From NCBI GenBank assembly GCA_023387555.1, contig JAEWHY010000565.1, forward strand, positions 1 to 6,585: a stretch of DNA of 6,585 nucleotides, written 5' to 3'. Source of the DNA: Pseudomonadota bacterium. Lineage in GTDB: Bacteria > Pseudomonadota > Alphaproteobacteria > Rhizobiales > Xanthobacteraceae. Made by a program: the position numbers and the translations under genes. Below are positions 1 through 6,096 of this stretch, piece after piece (position 1 is the first letter of the stretch; each line of letters opens with the position of its first letter). The notes under the pieces were generated by a model. It was not told the origin of the DNA, did not search any database, and saw only the letters and a program-made list of their open reading frames with translations.

Positions 1-1073
1 ATCTGTTCCTTTCCAGCTCGGGCCACCATACCGACGAACAACTCGCGCTGTTCGACGACATCCTGCTGGTCCTGATCGAGACCATCGAGATCAACGCCAA
101 GGTCCGGCTGTCCCGCCGCCTTGCCGGCTGTGCCGATGCGCCGCCGAAAGCGGTTCGCACCCTCGCCTTCGACCAGTCGATTGCGGTGGCGGCGCCGGTG
201 CTGATGCAGTCGGAACGGCTGACAGAGCGTGACCTGGTCGAGAACGCCAGCACCTTGAGTCAGGAGCATATGGGCGCAATGTCCCAGCGCCGCACGCTGA
301 GCGAACCGGTGACCGACGTGCTGATCGCGCGCGGCAATGACCGCGTGATCCAGCTGGTCGCGCAGAATGCCGGCGCGCGCTTCTCCGAAAGCGGCTTCAG
401 CACGCTGGTCGGAAAGGCTGCCCGCGACGAAGGCCTCGCGCGTTATGTAGGTTCACGCCGCGACATCCCGCGTCATCATTTCCTGAAACTTCTGGAAAAC
501 GCTTCGGCCGAAGTCCGGGGACGGCTGGTCACGGCCAATCCGCACCTCGCCGAGGCAATCGAAGAAGCGGTCGCCGATGTCGCCTCCTCGATCAGCGATG
601 ACGTGCGCAGCACGTCGCGCGATCACAACCGCGCGCTGGCCCGCATCAAGCGCCTGCACAAGACCGGGCAGTTCAGCGAGGCCGACCTGCACGCCTATGC
701 CAGCGCCAACGATTTCGAACGCACGGCGATTGCGCTCGCGGCGCTCGGCGAGTTTCCCATCGAAATCGTGGAGCGGGCGCTGGTCGAGAAATCGACCGAC
801 CTGATCCTGATCCTGGCGCGGGCCGCGCAATGCTGCCGCACCACCACCCGCGCGATCCTGACCATGCAAACGTCGGAGCGGCGGCTGTCGCCGATGGACC
901 TGTCCGCCGCGCTCGCGCGCTTCGACCGGCTGCAGCTTTCGACCGCGCGCAGCGCGCTCGAATTCTATCGCCTGCGCCGTCAGGCCGACGACAAGCCGCA
1001 TGTTCCACCCAGTGTCTCGCTGGAATGGTTTGCCGAAGCGATCCCGGCGCGTCCGGGGCAGGCGGCACGGTGA
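1..1073 (+). CDS. DUF2336 domain-containing protein (5' end outside window)
   Basis: The frame is open from base 3 to the TGA at 1071-1073 and shows 356 residues with no start; the GTG at 186 lies inside the conserved domain and is not the start. Homology to DUF2336 is by recognition: a helical, HEAT-like alphaproteobacterial family. Visible residues 1-40 (LFLSSSGHHTDEQLALFDDI onward) are an amphipathic helix pair, and repeat-like helices follow at about 55-80, 100-150 and 215-280, with phrases such as RGNDRVIQLVAQNAGARFSE and EKSTDLILILARAAQ. There is no signal peptide in the visible part, no membrane segment and no catalytic motif, so a cytoplasmic protein-binding or scaffold role is a guess. 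The family has no settled function. A few dozen N-terminal residues are probably missing. The gene converges on the dehydratase gene with a repeat-filled gap between them, and is not part of the minus-strand operon. Confidence 0.85.
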   Translation, partial: LFLSSSGHHTDEQLALFDDILLVLIETIEINAKVRLSRRLAGCADAPPKAVRTLAFDQSIAVAAPVLMQSERLTERDLVENASTLSQEHMGAMSQRRTLSEPVTDVLIARGNDRVIQLVAQNAGARFSESGFSTLVGKAARDEGLARYVGSRRDIPRHHFLKLLENASAEVRGRLVTANPHLAEAIEEAVADVASSISDDVRSTSRDHNRALARIKRLHKTGQFSEADLHAYASANDFERTAIALAALGEFPIEIVERALVEKSTDLILILARAAQCCRTTTRAILTMQTSERRLSPMDLSAALARFDRLQLSTARSALEFYRLRRQADDKPHVPPSVSLEWFAEAIPARPGQAAR

Positions 1074-1077
1074 CAGC

Positions 1078-1122
1078 CTCGTAGCCGGGTAGTCTCGTAG
1101 CCGGGTGAACTTGTAGCCCGGA
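1078..1122. repeat. Three GTAGCC motifs at 16-base spacing
   Basis: GTAGCC recurs at 1081, 1097 and 1113, exactly 16 bases apart. The first two copies share the 13-mer CTCGTAGCCGGGT (1078-1090 and 1094-1106). The third (GTAGCCCGGAT) is the left end of the larger inverted repeat that follows. The first two copies look like short or decayed ends of the same repeat family, produced by slippage or by repeated insertion; that origin is inferred. The array starts five bases after the stop codon of the DUF2336 gene. Confidence 0.7.
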
Positions 1123-1182
1123 TGAGCGCAAGCGAAATCCGGGGCCGCAAGACCCGCATGTCGCTACGCTCACGCGGGCTGC
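1113..1182. repeat. 70-base nested inverted repeat between convergent genes
   Basis: The left arm (1113-1144) and right arm (1152-1182) are imperfect reverse complements around a loop of about seven bases. Pairing runs GTAGCCCG with CGGGCTGC, then TGAGCG with CGCTCA, then AGCGA with TCGCT, and finally CGGG with CCCG near the loop. Each arm can also fold alone: CCCGGAT (1117-1123) pairs perfectly with ATCCGGG (1137-1143), and CCCGC (1153-1157) with GCGGG (1174-1178). This resembles a dispersed palindrome common in Bradyrhizobium-type genomes, an identification made by recognition. It separates two convergent genes, so it could end transcripts from both sides or protect their 3' ends. It has no U-tract on either strand, so it is not a canonical intrinsic terminator. 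Confidence 0.75.
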
Positions 1183-1192
1183 AGCGACGCGC

Positions 1193-2917
1193 TCAGTGAA
1201 TTTCCGGCTCGGGCGTCGTTTCGCCAGCCAGCAGGAAATCGAAGTCGCAGCCCTCGTCGGCCTGGCCGATATGCTCGGCGAACATCGCGCCATAGCCGCG
1301 CGTATAATGCGGCTTCGGCGGCGTCCAGGCCGCCTTGCGGCGCGCCAGTTCGTCGTCGCCGACATGCAGATGGATGCGGCGGTTCTTCACATCCACTTCG
1401 ATCTCGTCGCCGGTCTGAACGAAGGCCAGCGGCCCGCCGACGAAGCTCTCGGGCGCGACGTGAAGAATGCAGGCGCCGTAGCTCGTCCCGCTCATGCGCG
1501 CATCCGAAATGCGCAGCATGTCGCGCACGCCGGCCTTCACGAGCTTCTTCGGGATCGGCAGCATGCCCCATTCCGGCATGCCGGGACCGCCCTTCGGCCC
1601 GGCATTCTTCAGCACGAGAATATGGTCGGGCGTAACCTCGAGGTCGTCGCGCTCGATCTCGCGCGCCATGTGGTTGTAGTCCTCGAACGCAATCACCTTG
1701 CCGCGATGCTGGGTCAGCCGCTGCTCCGCCGCTGAGGGCTTCATCACGCAGCCGCGCGGCGCTAGGTTGCCGGTCAGCACCGCGGTCGCGCCGCCCGCAT
1801 AGATCGGATCGGACAGCGGATGGATCACCTCCGGCAAATGCACTGTCGCGCCGGCAATATTCTCGCCGACCGTCTTCCCCGTCACCGTCAGGCATGACAG
1901 GTCGAGAAGGTCGCGCAGTTCCGCCATCAGCGCGCGGATGCCGCCGGCGTAATAGAAATCCTCCATCAGGAATTTGCCGGACGGCGTGATGTTGGCGATC
2001 ACCGGCACTTGGCGTGAAATCGCATCGAACCGGTCCATGTCGAGCGCAATGCCGGCGCGCCGCGCCATCGCAACCACATGCACGATGGCGTTGGTGGAGC
2101 CGCCGAGCGCCATGTGAACCTTGATGGCGTTGTCGAAGGCCGCCGGCGACAGAATTTTCCCCGGCGTCAGATCCTCCCACACCATGTCGACGATGCGCCG
2201 GCCGACCGCCGAGCACATGCGCGGATGGCTGGAATCCGCCGCCGGAATCGACGAGGCGCCCGGCAATGCGAGCCCCATCGCTTCGGCGATCGACATCATC
2301 GTGGCGGCCGTTCCCATCACCATGCAGGTGCCGAACGAGCGCGCGATGCCGCCCTCGATCTCGTTCCAGTCGTCGTCGGTGATGTTGCCGGCGCGCTTCT
2401 CGTCCCAGTATTTCCAGACGTCGGAGCCCGAGCCGAGCTTGTGGCCGCGCCAGTTGCCGCGCAGCATCGGCCCCGCCGGCACATAGATCGACGGAATGCC
2501 CATCGAGATCGCGCCCATGATCAGCGCGGGCGTGGTCTTGTCGCAGCCGCCCATCAGCACGGCGCCGTCGATCGGATGGCTGCGCAGCAATTCCTCGGTC
2601 TCCATCGCGAGGAAATTGCGGTAGAGCATGGTGGTCGGCTTGATGAACGGCTCCGACAGCGACATCGCCGGAAGTTCGACCGGAAAGCCGCCCGCCTGCC
2701 AGACGCCGCGCTTCACGTCCTCGGCGCGCGCGCGCAGATGGGCGTGGCACGCGTTGAGGTCGCTCCAGGTATTGATGATGCCGATCACCGGCTTTCCATC
2801 CCAGTCGGCCTTGTCATGGCCGAACTGGCGCAGACGCGAGCGATGTCCGAAGGATCGCAGATCGCTCACACCGAGCCACCGATGGCTGCGGAGTTCATCA
2901 GGCCGTTTCTTGGTCAT
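1193..2917 (-). CDS. IlvD/Edd-family dehydratase, sugar-acid (aldonate) type
   Basis: Predicted 574-residue cytoplasmic iron-sulfur dehydratase that removes water from a sugar acid to give a 2-keto-3-deoxy acid. Visible family residues are C57 (NTWSDLNAC), C125 with D126 and K127 (GGCDKTTP) and C198 (SFGTC), which match the cluster cysteines and the metal-binding carbamylated lysine of pentonate dehydratases. E89 is a likely Mg ligand, and S476 in DARMSGTSYG is the catalytic base. The C-terminal GYGAMFAEHIGQADEGCDFD stretch, the RGHKLGSGSDVWKYW segment and the length resemble Rhizobium L-arabinonate dehydratase more than biosynthetic IlvD; this comparison is from memory. The ATG at 2917 was chosen because it gives the expected N-terminus and lies 16 bases after the permease stop. 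A GTG start at 3028 would add 37 proline- and arginine-rich residues and overlap the permease by 95 bases. No clear Shine-Dalgarno sequence precedes the ATG. The exact substrate cannot be read from sequence. Confidence 0.9.
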   Translation of the reverse strand: MTKKRPDELRSHRWLGVSDLRSFGHRSRLRQFGHDKADWDGKPVIGIINTWSDLNACHAHLRARAEDVKRGVWQAGGFPVELPAMSLSEPFIKPTTMLYRNFLAMETEELLRSHPIDGAVLMGGCDKTTPALIMGAISMGIPSIYVPAGPMLRGNWRGHKLGSGSDVWKYWDEKRAGNITDDDWNEIEGGIARSFGTCMVMGTAATMMSIAEAMGLALPGASSIPAADSSHPRMCSAVGRRIVDMVWEDLTPGKILSPAAFDNAIKVHMALGGSTNAIVHVVAMARRAGIALDMDRFDAISRQVPVIANITPSGKFLMEDFYYAGGIRALMAELRDLLDLSCLTVTGKTVGENIAGATVHLPEVIHPLSDPIYAGGATAVLTGNLAPRGCVMKPSAAEQRLTQHRGKVIAFEDYNHMAREIERDDLEVTPDHILVLKNAGPKGGPGMPEWGMLPIPKKLVKAGVRDMLRISDARMSGTSYGACILHVAPESFVGGPLAFVQTGDEIEVDVKNRRIHLHVGDDELARRKAAWTPPKPHYTRGYGAMFAEHIGQADEGCDFDFLLAGETTPEPEIH

Positions 2918-2933
2918 GGGTTCAGGAATGCCG

Positions 2934-4853
2934 TCAGGGGGATTGCTTGGCGGTCTCTGCGGATTTTCCGGCCGATTGCCGTCGCGCGTACCATTGCGCA
3001 AGAATGACAGCGCCTGCAAGCACGGCACCGGCCAGATCGGTCGCGATCCCCGGATCGATCAGCAGCAGCCCTCCGGCACAGAGCAGGCCGCGCTGCCAGT
3101 GATTGGCCGCGGTGAGGAAATAGCCATGCAGACCGGCTGCAAACAACAGGATGCCACATGATGCGGTGACGAACGCAACGATGATCTTCGGCCACGGCCC
3201 TATCATCAGCAGCGCCGGCTCGTAGACCAGCATGAACGGGACGATAAAGCCTGCCGCGCCTATCTTCACCGCCGCCCACCCGCTCTTCCAGAGGTCCGCC
3301 TTGGCGATGCCCGCCGCGGCAAACACCGCGAGCGCGACCGGCGGCGTGATCGCCGACAGCACGGCGAAATAGAGCGCGAACATGTGCGCGGCCGGCGGGA
3401 TCACCCCGAGCTTGATGATCGCCGGCACGAGGAGCGCGGTCATGATGATGTAGGCCGGCGTGGTCGGCATGCCCATGCCGAGCACGATGCCGGCGATCAT
3501 CGTCAGAACAAGCGCGAGAACCAGCATGTCCTGCGCCAGCCCGACAACGAACTGAGTGAAGACGATCCCAAGTCCCGACAGTGTCACCACGCCGATCACG
3601 ATGCCGGCGCAGGCGCAGGCAAGCGCGACGCCGAGCGCGTTCTTGGCCCCGTCGACGCAGGCCGCGACGATGTTCGGAATATTCACGTATTCGCGCGTCG
3701 ACTTGCGCAGCGCCGCGACCGGGAAGCACAAGGCGGTGCCGACCAGCGCCGCCATCGGCGCGCTGTAGCCCGAATACATCACCGCCAGAATGCCGACGAC
3801 CGGGATGAACAGGTGTCCCCGCTCGCGCATCACGACGCCAAGCCGCGGCAGCTCGGCCCGCGGCAGCCCGACCAGACCGCGGCGCTTTGCTTCGAAATGC
3901 ACGGCGGCAAAACAGGCGACGTAATAGAGGATCGCCGGGATGACCGCCCAGATGATCACCTGACCGTAGGAGACCGCCAGGAACTCGGCCATCACGAACG
4001 CAGCCGCCCCCATGATCGGCGGCATGATCTGGCCGCCGGTGGATGCGGTCGCTTCCACCCCGGCGGCGAAATGCGGCGGGAAGCCGGAGCGCTTCATCAG
4101 CGGGATCGCGATCGGCCCGTCCACCATGACGTTGGCCACCGCGCTGCCGGAGATTGTGCCGAACAGGCTCGACGACATCACCGACACCTTGCCCGGCCCG
4201 CCGGCGGTATGGCCGGTCAGCGCCATCGCAAAGTCCATGAACAATTGTCCGGTACCGGTGCGCTCCATGAAGGCGCCGAACAGGACGAAGATCAGCACAT
4301 AGGACGCCGACACCGACAGCGGGATGCCGAAAATTCCCTCCGTGGTCATATAGAGCTGGTCGAGCATCCGCTCCGGCTCGAGCCGCGCGATCAAAAGGCC
4401 ATAGAGCAGGAACACCACCGCGGTGATCGGCAATGCCAGTCCGATCACCCGGCGCGTCGCCTCCAGCACGACCAGCACCATGAGCACGGCCATCGCCTTG
4501 TCCATGAAGGAGAGGTCGTCGATGTAGAAGATGCGGGTGACGATGTAGTCGTAATTGACGAACAAATAGAGGATCGGGATCGCGCCTGCGATCATCAGCC
4601 CGTAGTCGAACAGCGTCGGCAGCCGCTCGTCGGTGCGGCGCTGGTCGTCCGACTTCGGGCCATCGTCCTTCGCGATGGTCCAGCGATACAGGAGGAAGGT
4701 CAGGACAACCGCGAACAGCAGATGGGTCGCGCGAAACAGAACGGCTTCGGGCGTCCCGAAGGCGATGGCGTGAATATGGTAGGCCGCCATCGCGATCGAG
4801 ATGGCGATGAGCGCGTATCCGAGAATGCGGCGATGGTAATGTTCGAATGTCAT
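2934..4853 (-). CDS. TRAP transporter fused permease (4TM/12TM, TAXI type)
   Basis: A 639-residue inner-membrane protein that joins the small (DctQ-like) and large (DctM-like) TRAP subunits in one chain, as usual for transporters served by TAXI binding proteins. Residues 10-150 carry the small-subunit helices with a charged cytoplasmic-type loop at about 61-78 (AKDDGPKSDDQRRTDER). The large subunit follows. Family motifs visible are SSSLFGTISGSAVANVMVDG (228-246), EATASTGGQIMPPIMGAAAF (267-286), GMGMPTTPAYI (459-469) and SAITPPVALAVFAAAGIA (500-517). The last roughly 100 residues add further hydrophobic helices resembling the DUF3394 tail of these permeases. TRAP systems are driven by an ion gradient, normally sodium, not ATP. 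The ATG at 4853 has a GAGGG (4865-4861) seven bases upstream. The partner is the binding protein encoded upstream; the dehydratase gene follows after 16 bases. The substrate is unknown; an organic or sugar acid is inferred from the neighbour. Confidence 0.93.
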   Translation of the reverse strand: MTFEHYHRRILGYALIAISIAMAAYHIHAIAFGTPEAVLFRATHLLFAVVLTFLLYRWTIAKDDGPKSDDQRRTDERLPTLFDYGLMIAGAIPILYLFVNYDYIVTRIFYIDDLSFMDKAMAVLMVLVVLEATRRVIGLALPITAVVFLLYGLLIARLEPERMLDQLYMTTEGIFGIPLSVSASYVLIFVLFGAFMERTGTGQLFMDFAMALTGHTAGGPGKVSVMSSSLFGTISGSAVANVMVDGPIAIPLMKRSGFPPHFAAGVEATASTGGQIMPPIMGAAAFVMAEFLAVSYGQVIIWAVIPAILYYVACFAAVHFEAKRRGLVGLPRAELPRLGVVMRERGHLFIPVVGILAVMYSGYSAPMAALVGTALCFPVAALRKSTREYVNIPNIVAACVDGAKNALGVALACACAGIVIGVVTLSGLGIVFTQFVVGLAQDMLVLALVLTMIAGIVLGMGMPTTPAYIIMTALLVPAIIKLGVIPPAAHMFALYFAVLSAITPPVALAVFAAAGIAKADLWKSGWAAVKIGAAGFIVPFMLVYEPALLMIGPWPKIIVAFVTASCGILLFAAGLHGYFLTAANHWQRGLLCAGGLLLIDPGIATDLAGAVLAGAVILAQWYARRQSAGKSAETAKQSP

Positions 4854-4885
4854 TGCGGGCCCCTCAGCCGCACCGACCCAAACCG

Positions 4886-4955
4886 GTCATCCCCGCGAAC
4901 GCGGGGACCATAACCACCGCTCTGGAATATGGGTCCCCGCCTGCGCGGGGACGAC
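4886..4955. repeat. 70-base nested palindrome between binding-protein and permease genes
   Basis: The left arm 4886-4912 and right arm 4928-4955 are near-perfect reverse complements (GTCATCCCCGCG against CGCGGGGACGAC, and GGGGACC-ATA against TATGGGTCCCC), separated by about 15 bases. Each arm also forms a tight hairpin: CCCCGC-GAAC-GCGGGG (4891-4906) and CCCCGC-CTGC-GCGGGG (4935-4950). The element belongs to a GC-rich dispersed repeat type frequent in Bradyrhizobium-like genomes, recognised without a search. It sits in the 146-base gap inside the presumed operon, after the binding-protein stop and 32 bases before the permease start. In the mRNA it could block 3' exonucleases or partly stop transcription, keeping binding protein in excess over permease, as described for REP elements in malE-malF of enteric bacteria. 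That role is inferred. No U-run follows it. Confidence 0.85.
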
Positions 4956-4999
4956 CACTTGTCTTGATGCGCACCACATGGAACGAGGCGGAAGAAGCC

Positions 5000-5941
5000 T
5001 CACATCTTCAGGTCGACGCCGGCTTCCTTGTAGAATTTCGCGGCGCCCGGATGAAACGGCACGCCGATATCCTCGGCCATCGCCTTCGGCGTGAGGCCTG
5101 CCATCGCCTTGTTGACCGCCGCCATGTTGGACACATTGGCCGCCATCGCCTTGGTCATGTTGTAGACCATGTCTTCCGGCAGCTTGCAGGACGCCACGAT
5201 ATGCGTGGCATAGCCGATCACCTTCACGTCCTTGTCCTGCTTCGGATAGGTGCCCTTCGGCACCGTGACCAGCGTGTAGCCCGGATTGATCTTGCGCATG
5301 TCGTCGTACATGTCGGTCATGTCGAGCAGCTTGATGTCGCGCGCGGCGGCGAGATCCATCACGGAGCCGGACGGAATGGTGGTGCCGAGCGTGAAGGCGA
5401 CGGCGTTGCCGTCCTGCATCTGCGTCACCGAGTCGGTGTAGGACACGAAGCTCATCTTCACGTCGTTGTAGCCCATGCCCGCGACCTTCAGCATGTGCGC
5501 GGTGATCGCCTCGCCGGTATTGCCGCGCTGCTGCGTGGTCACGCCCTTTCCCTTGAGGTCCTTGACCGAATTGATGTTGGCGTCGGCGCGCGTCACCACC
5601 TGGAAATATTGCGGATAAAGCGTCGCGACGTTGCACACATTGCCGTGCTTCTTGGTGAAGGGCGGATTGCCGGCCAGCGCGTCGACCGTCGAGATCGAAT
5701 TGCCGAAGCCGACATCGGCCTTGCCTTCCTCGATGCCGCGCACGTTGGCGATGCCGGCGCCCGGCAGCGCCTGGACCGAAAGTCCGCTGACCGCCTTTTC
5801 CCACATGTCCTTGAGCTGCCCGCCGAGCGGAATCCACACGCCGCCCTGCGGGCCAGTCATCAACTTCAGTTCCGCGGCCTGTGCGGCCGTCAACGTGGCA
5901 AAGCCGGCAACGAAGGCGGATGCGAGCCATCGCATTTTCAT
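5000..5941 (-). CDS. TAXI-family TRAP transporter solute-binding protein
   Basis: A 313-residue exported protein that captures the substrate in the periplasm and hands it to the TRAP permease. Residues 1-22 are a Sec signal peptide: MKMR, a hydrophobic core LASAFVAGFATLT, then AAQA with likely cleavage before AELK. The mature start KLMTGPQGGVWIPLGGQLKD (26-45) is the typical TAXI opening, followed by GAGIANVRGIEEGKADVGFG (61-80), the family's stretch ending in a bound-ligand loop, and by the domain-crossing segment DLKGKGVTTQQRGNTGEA (128-145). The ATG at 5941 was chosen because a good ribosome site precedes it and a signal peptide begins there. An in-frame ATG at 6076 would add 45 residues with no family character and bury the signal peptide. 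TAXI proteins with known ligands mostly bind glutamate, glutamine or dicarboxylates. The neighbouring dehydratase suggests a hydroxylated acid here, which is unproven. Confidence 0.93.
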   Translation of the reverse strand: MKMRWLASAFVAGFATLTAAQAAELKLMTGPQGGVWIPLGGQLKDMWEKAVSGLSVQALPGAGIANVRGIEEGKADVGFGNSISTVDALAGNPPFTKKHGNVCNVATLYPQYFQVVTRADANINSVKDLKGKGVTTQQRGNTGEAITAHMLKVAGMGYNDVKMSFVSYTDSVTQMQDGNAVAFTLGTTIPSGSVMDLAAARDIKLLDMTDMYDDMRKINPGYTLVTVPKGTYPKQDKDVKVIGYATHIVASCKLPEDMVYNMTKAMAANVSNMAAVNKAMAGLTPKAMAEDIGVPFHPGAAKFYKEAGVDLKM

Positions 5942-5948
5942 CGGACGT

Positions 5949-5956
5949 TCTCCCTT
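5949..5956 (-). promoter_or_regulatory. Ribosome binding site of the TAXI gene
   Basis: AAGGGAGA on the minus strand ends seven bases before the ATG at 5941-5939. It is the strongest Shine-Dalgarno match in the leader and decides in favour of this start over the in-frame ATG at 6076. Confidence 0.7.
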
Positions 5957-5990
5957 GAGGTCCGCAATAGCGCGGTTGTTGTTTGTACGA

Positions 5991-6020
5991 ACGTTACGCG
6001 GGGGAGTAGGCCCGACACAA
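5991..6020 (-). promoter_or_regulatory. Weak sigma70-like promoter candidate for the transport operon
   Basis: On the minus strand TTGTGT (6020-6015) and TAACGT (5996-5991) are separated by 18 bases, giving an expected start near 5984 and a leader of about 43 bases. Both hexamers are poor matches to consensus. The kinase gene ends 155 bases upstream of the binding-protein start, so a promoter somewhere in this gap is likely, but this exact placement is tentative. Confidence 0.22.
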
Positions 6021-6038
6021 GGGCATACCGTTTTCCGA

Positions 6039-6060
6039 CCCTCCCACCCCTTCTGCTCCC
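6039..6060 (-). other. Putative G-quadruplex motif
   Basis: The minus strand reads four G-runs: GGG (6060-6058), GGGG (6050-6047), GGG (6045-6043) and GGG (6041-6039), with loops of seven, one and one base. This fits the usual G3+N1-7 pattern. It lies between the kinase stop and the candidate promoter, on the coding strand of the operon. Whether it folds or has a role is unknown, and in GC-rich genomes such motifs occur by chance. Confidence 0.5.
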
Positions 6061-6096
6061 TTGCACTGCAGCGCACGCGGTCCGTCCGCCGCGGCG

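Noticed and set aside
1170..2750. A 526-codon open frame on the minus strand within the dehydratase gene
   Set aside because: It is a shifted-frame shadow of the dehydratase gene: arginine- and alanine-rich translation with no family motif, while the real frame carries all the catalytic residues.
3384..4913. A 509-codon open frame on the plus strand opposite the permease gene
   Set aside because: The translation is dominated by H, R, D and Q as expected from antisense of a hydrophobic GC-rich gene. It has no ribosome site and no recognisable domain.
4886..4955. Possible CRISPR repeats or a rho-independent terminator
   Set aside because: There are only two arms, in inverted rather than direct orientation, with no spacers, so it is not CRISPR. 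No U-tract follows on either strand, so it is not a canonical intrinsic terminator.
5985..5997. GTACGAACGTTAC as a possible repressor operator (LacI-like AACGTT core) overlapping the candidate -10
   Set aside because: Only the six-base core is symmetric; the flanks do not pair, and no regulator gene is visible, so the match is within chance.
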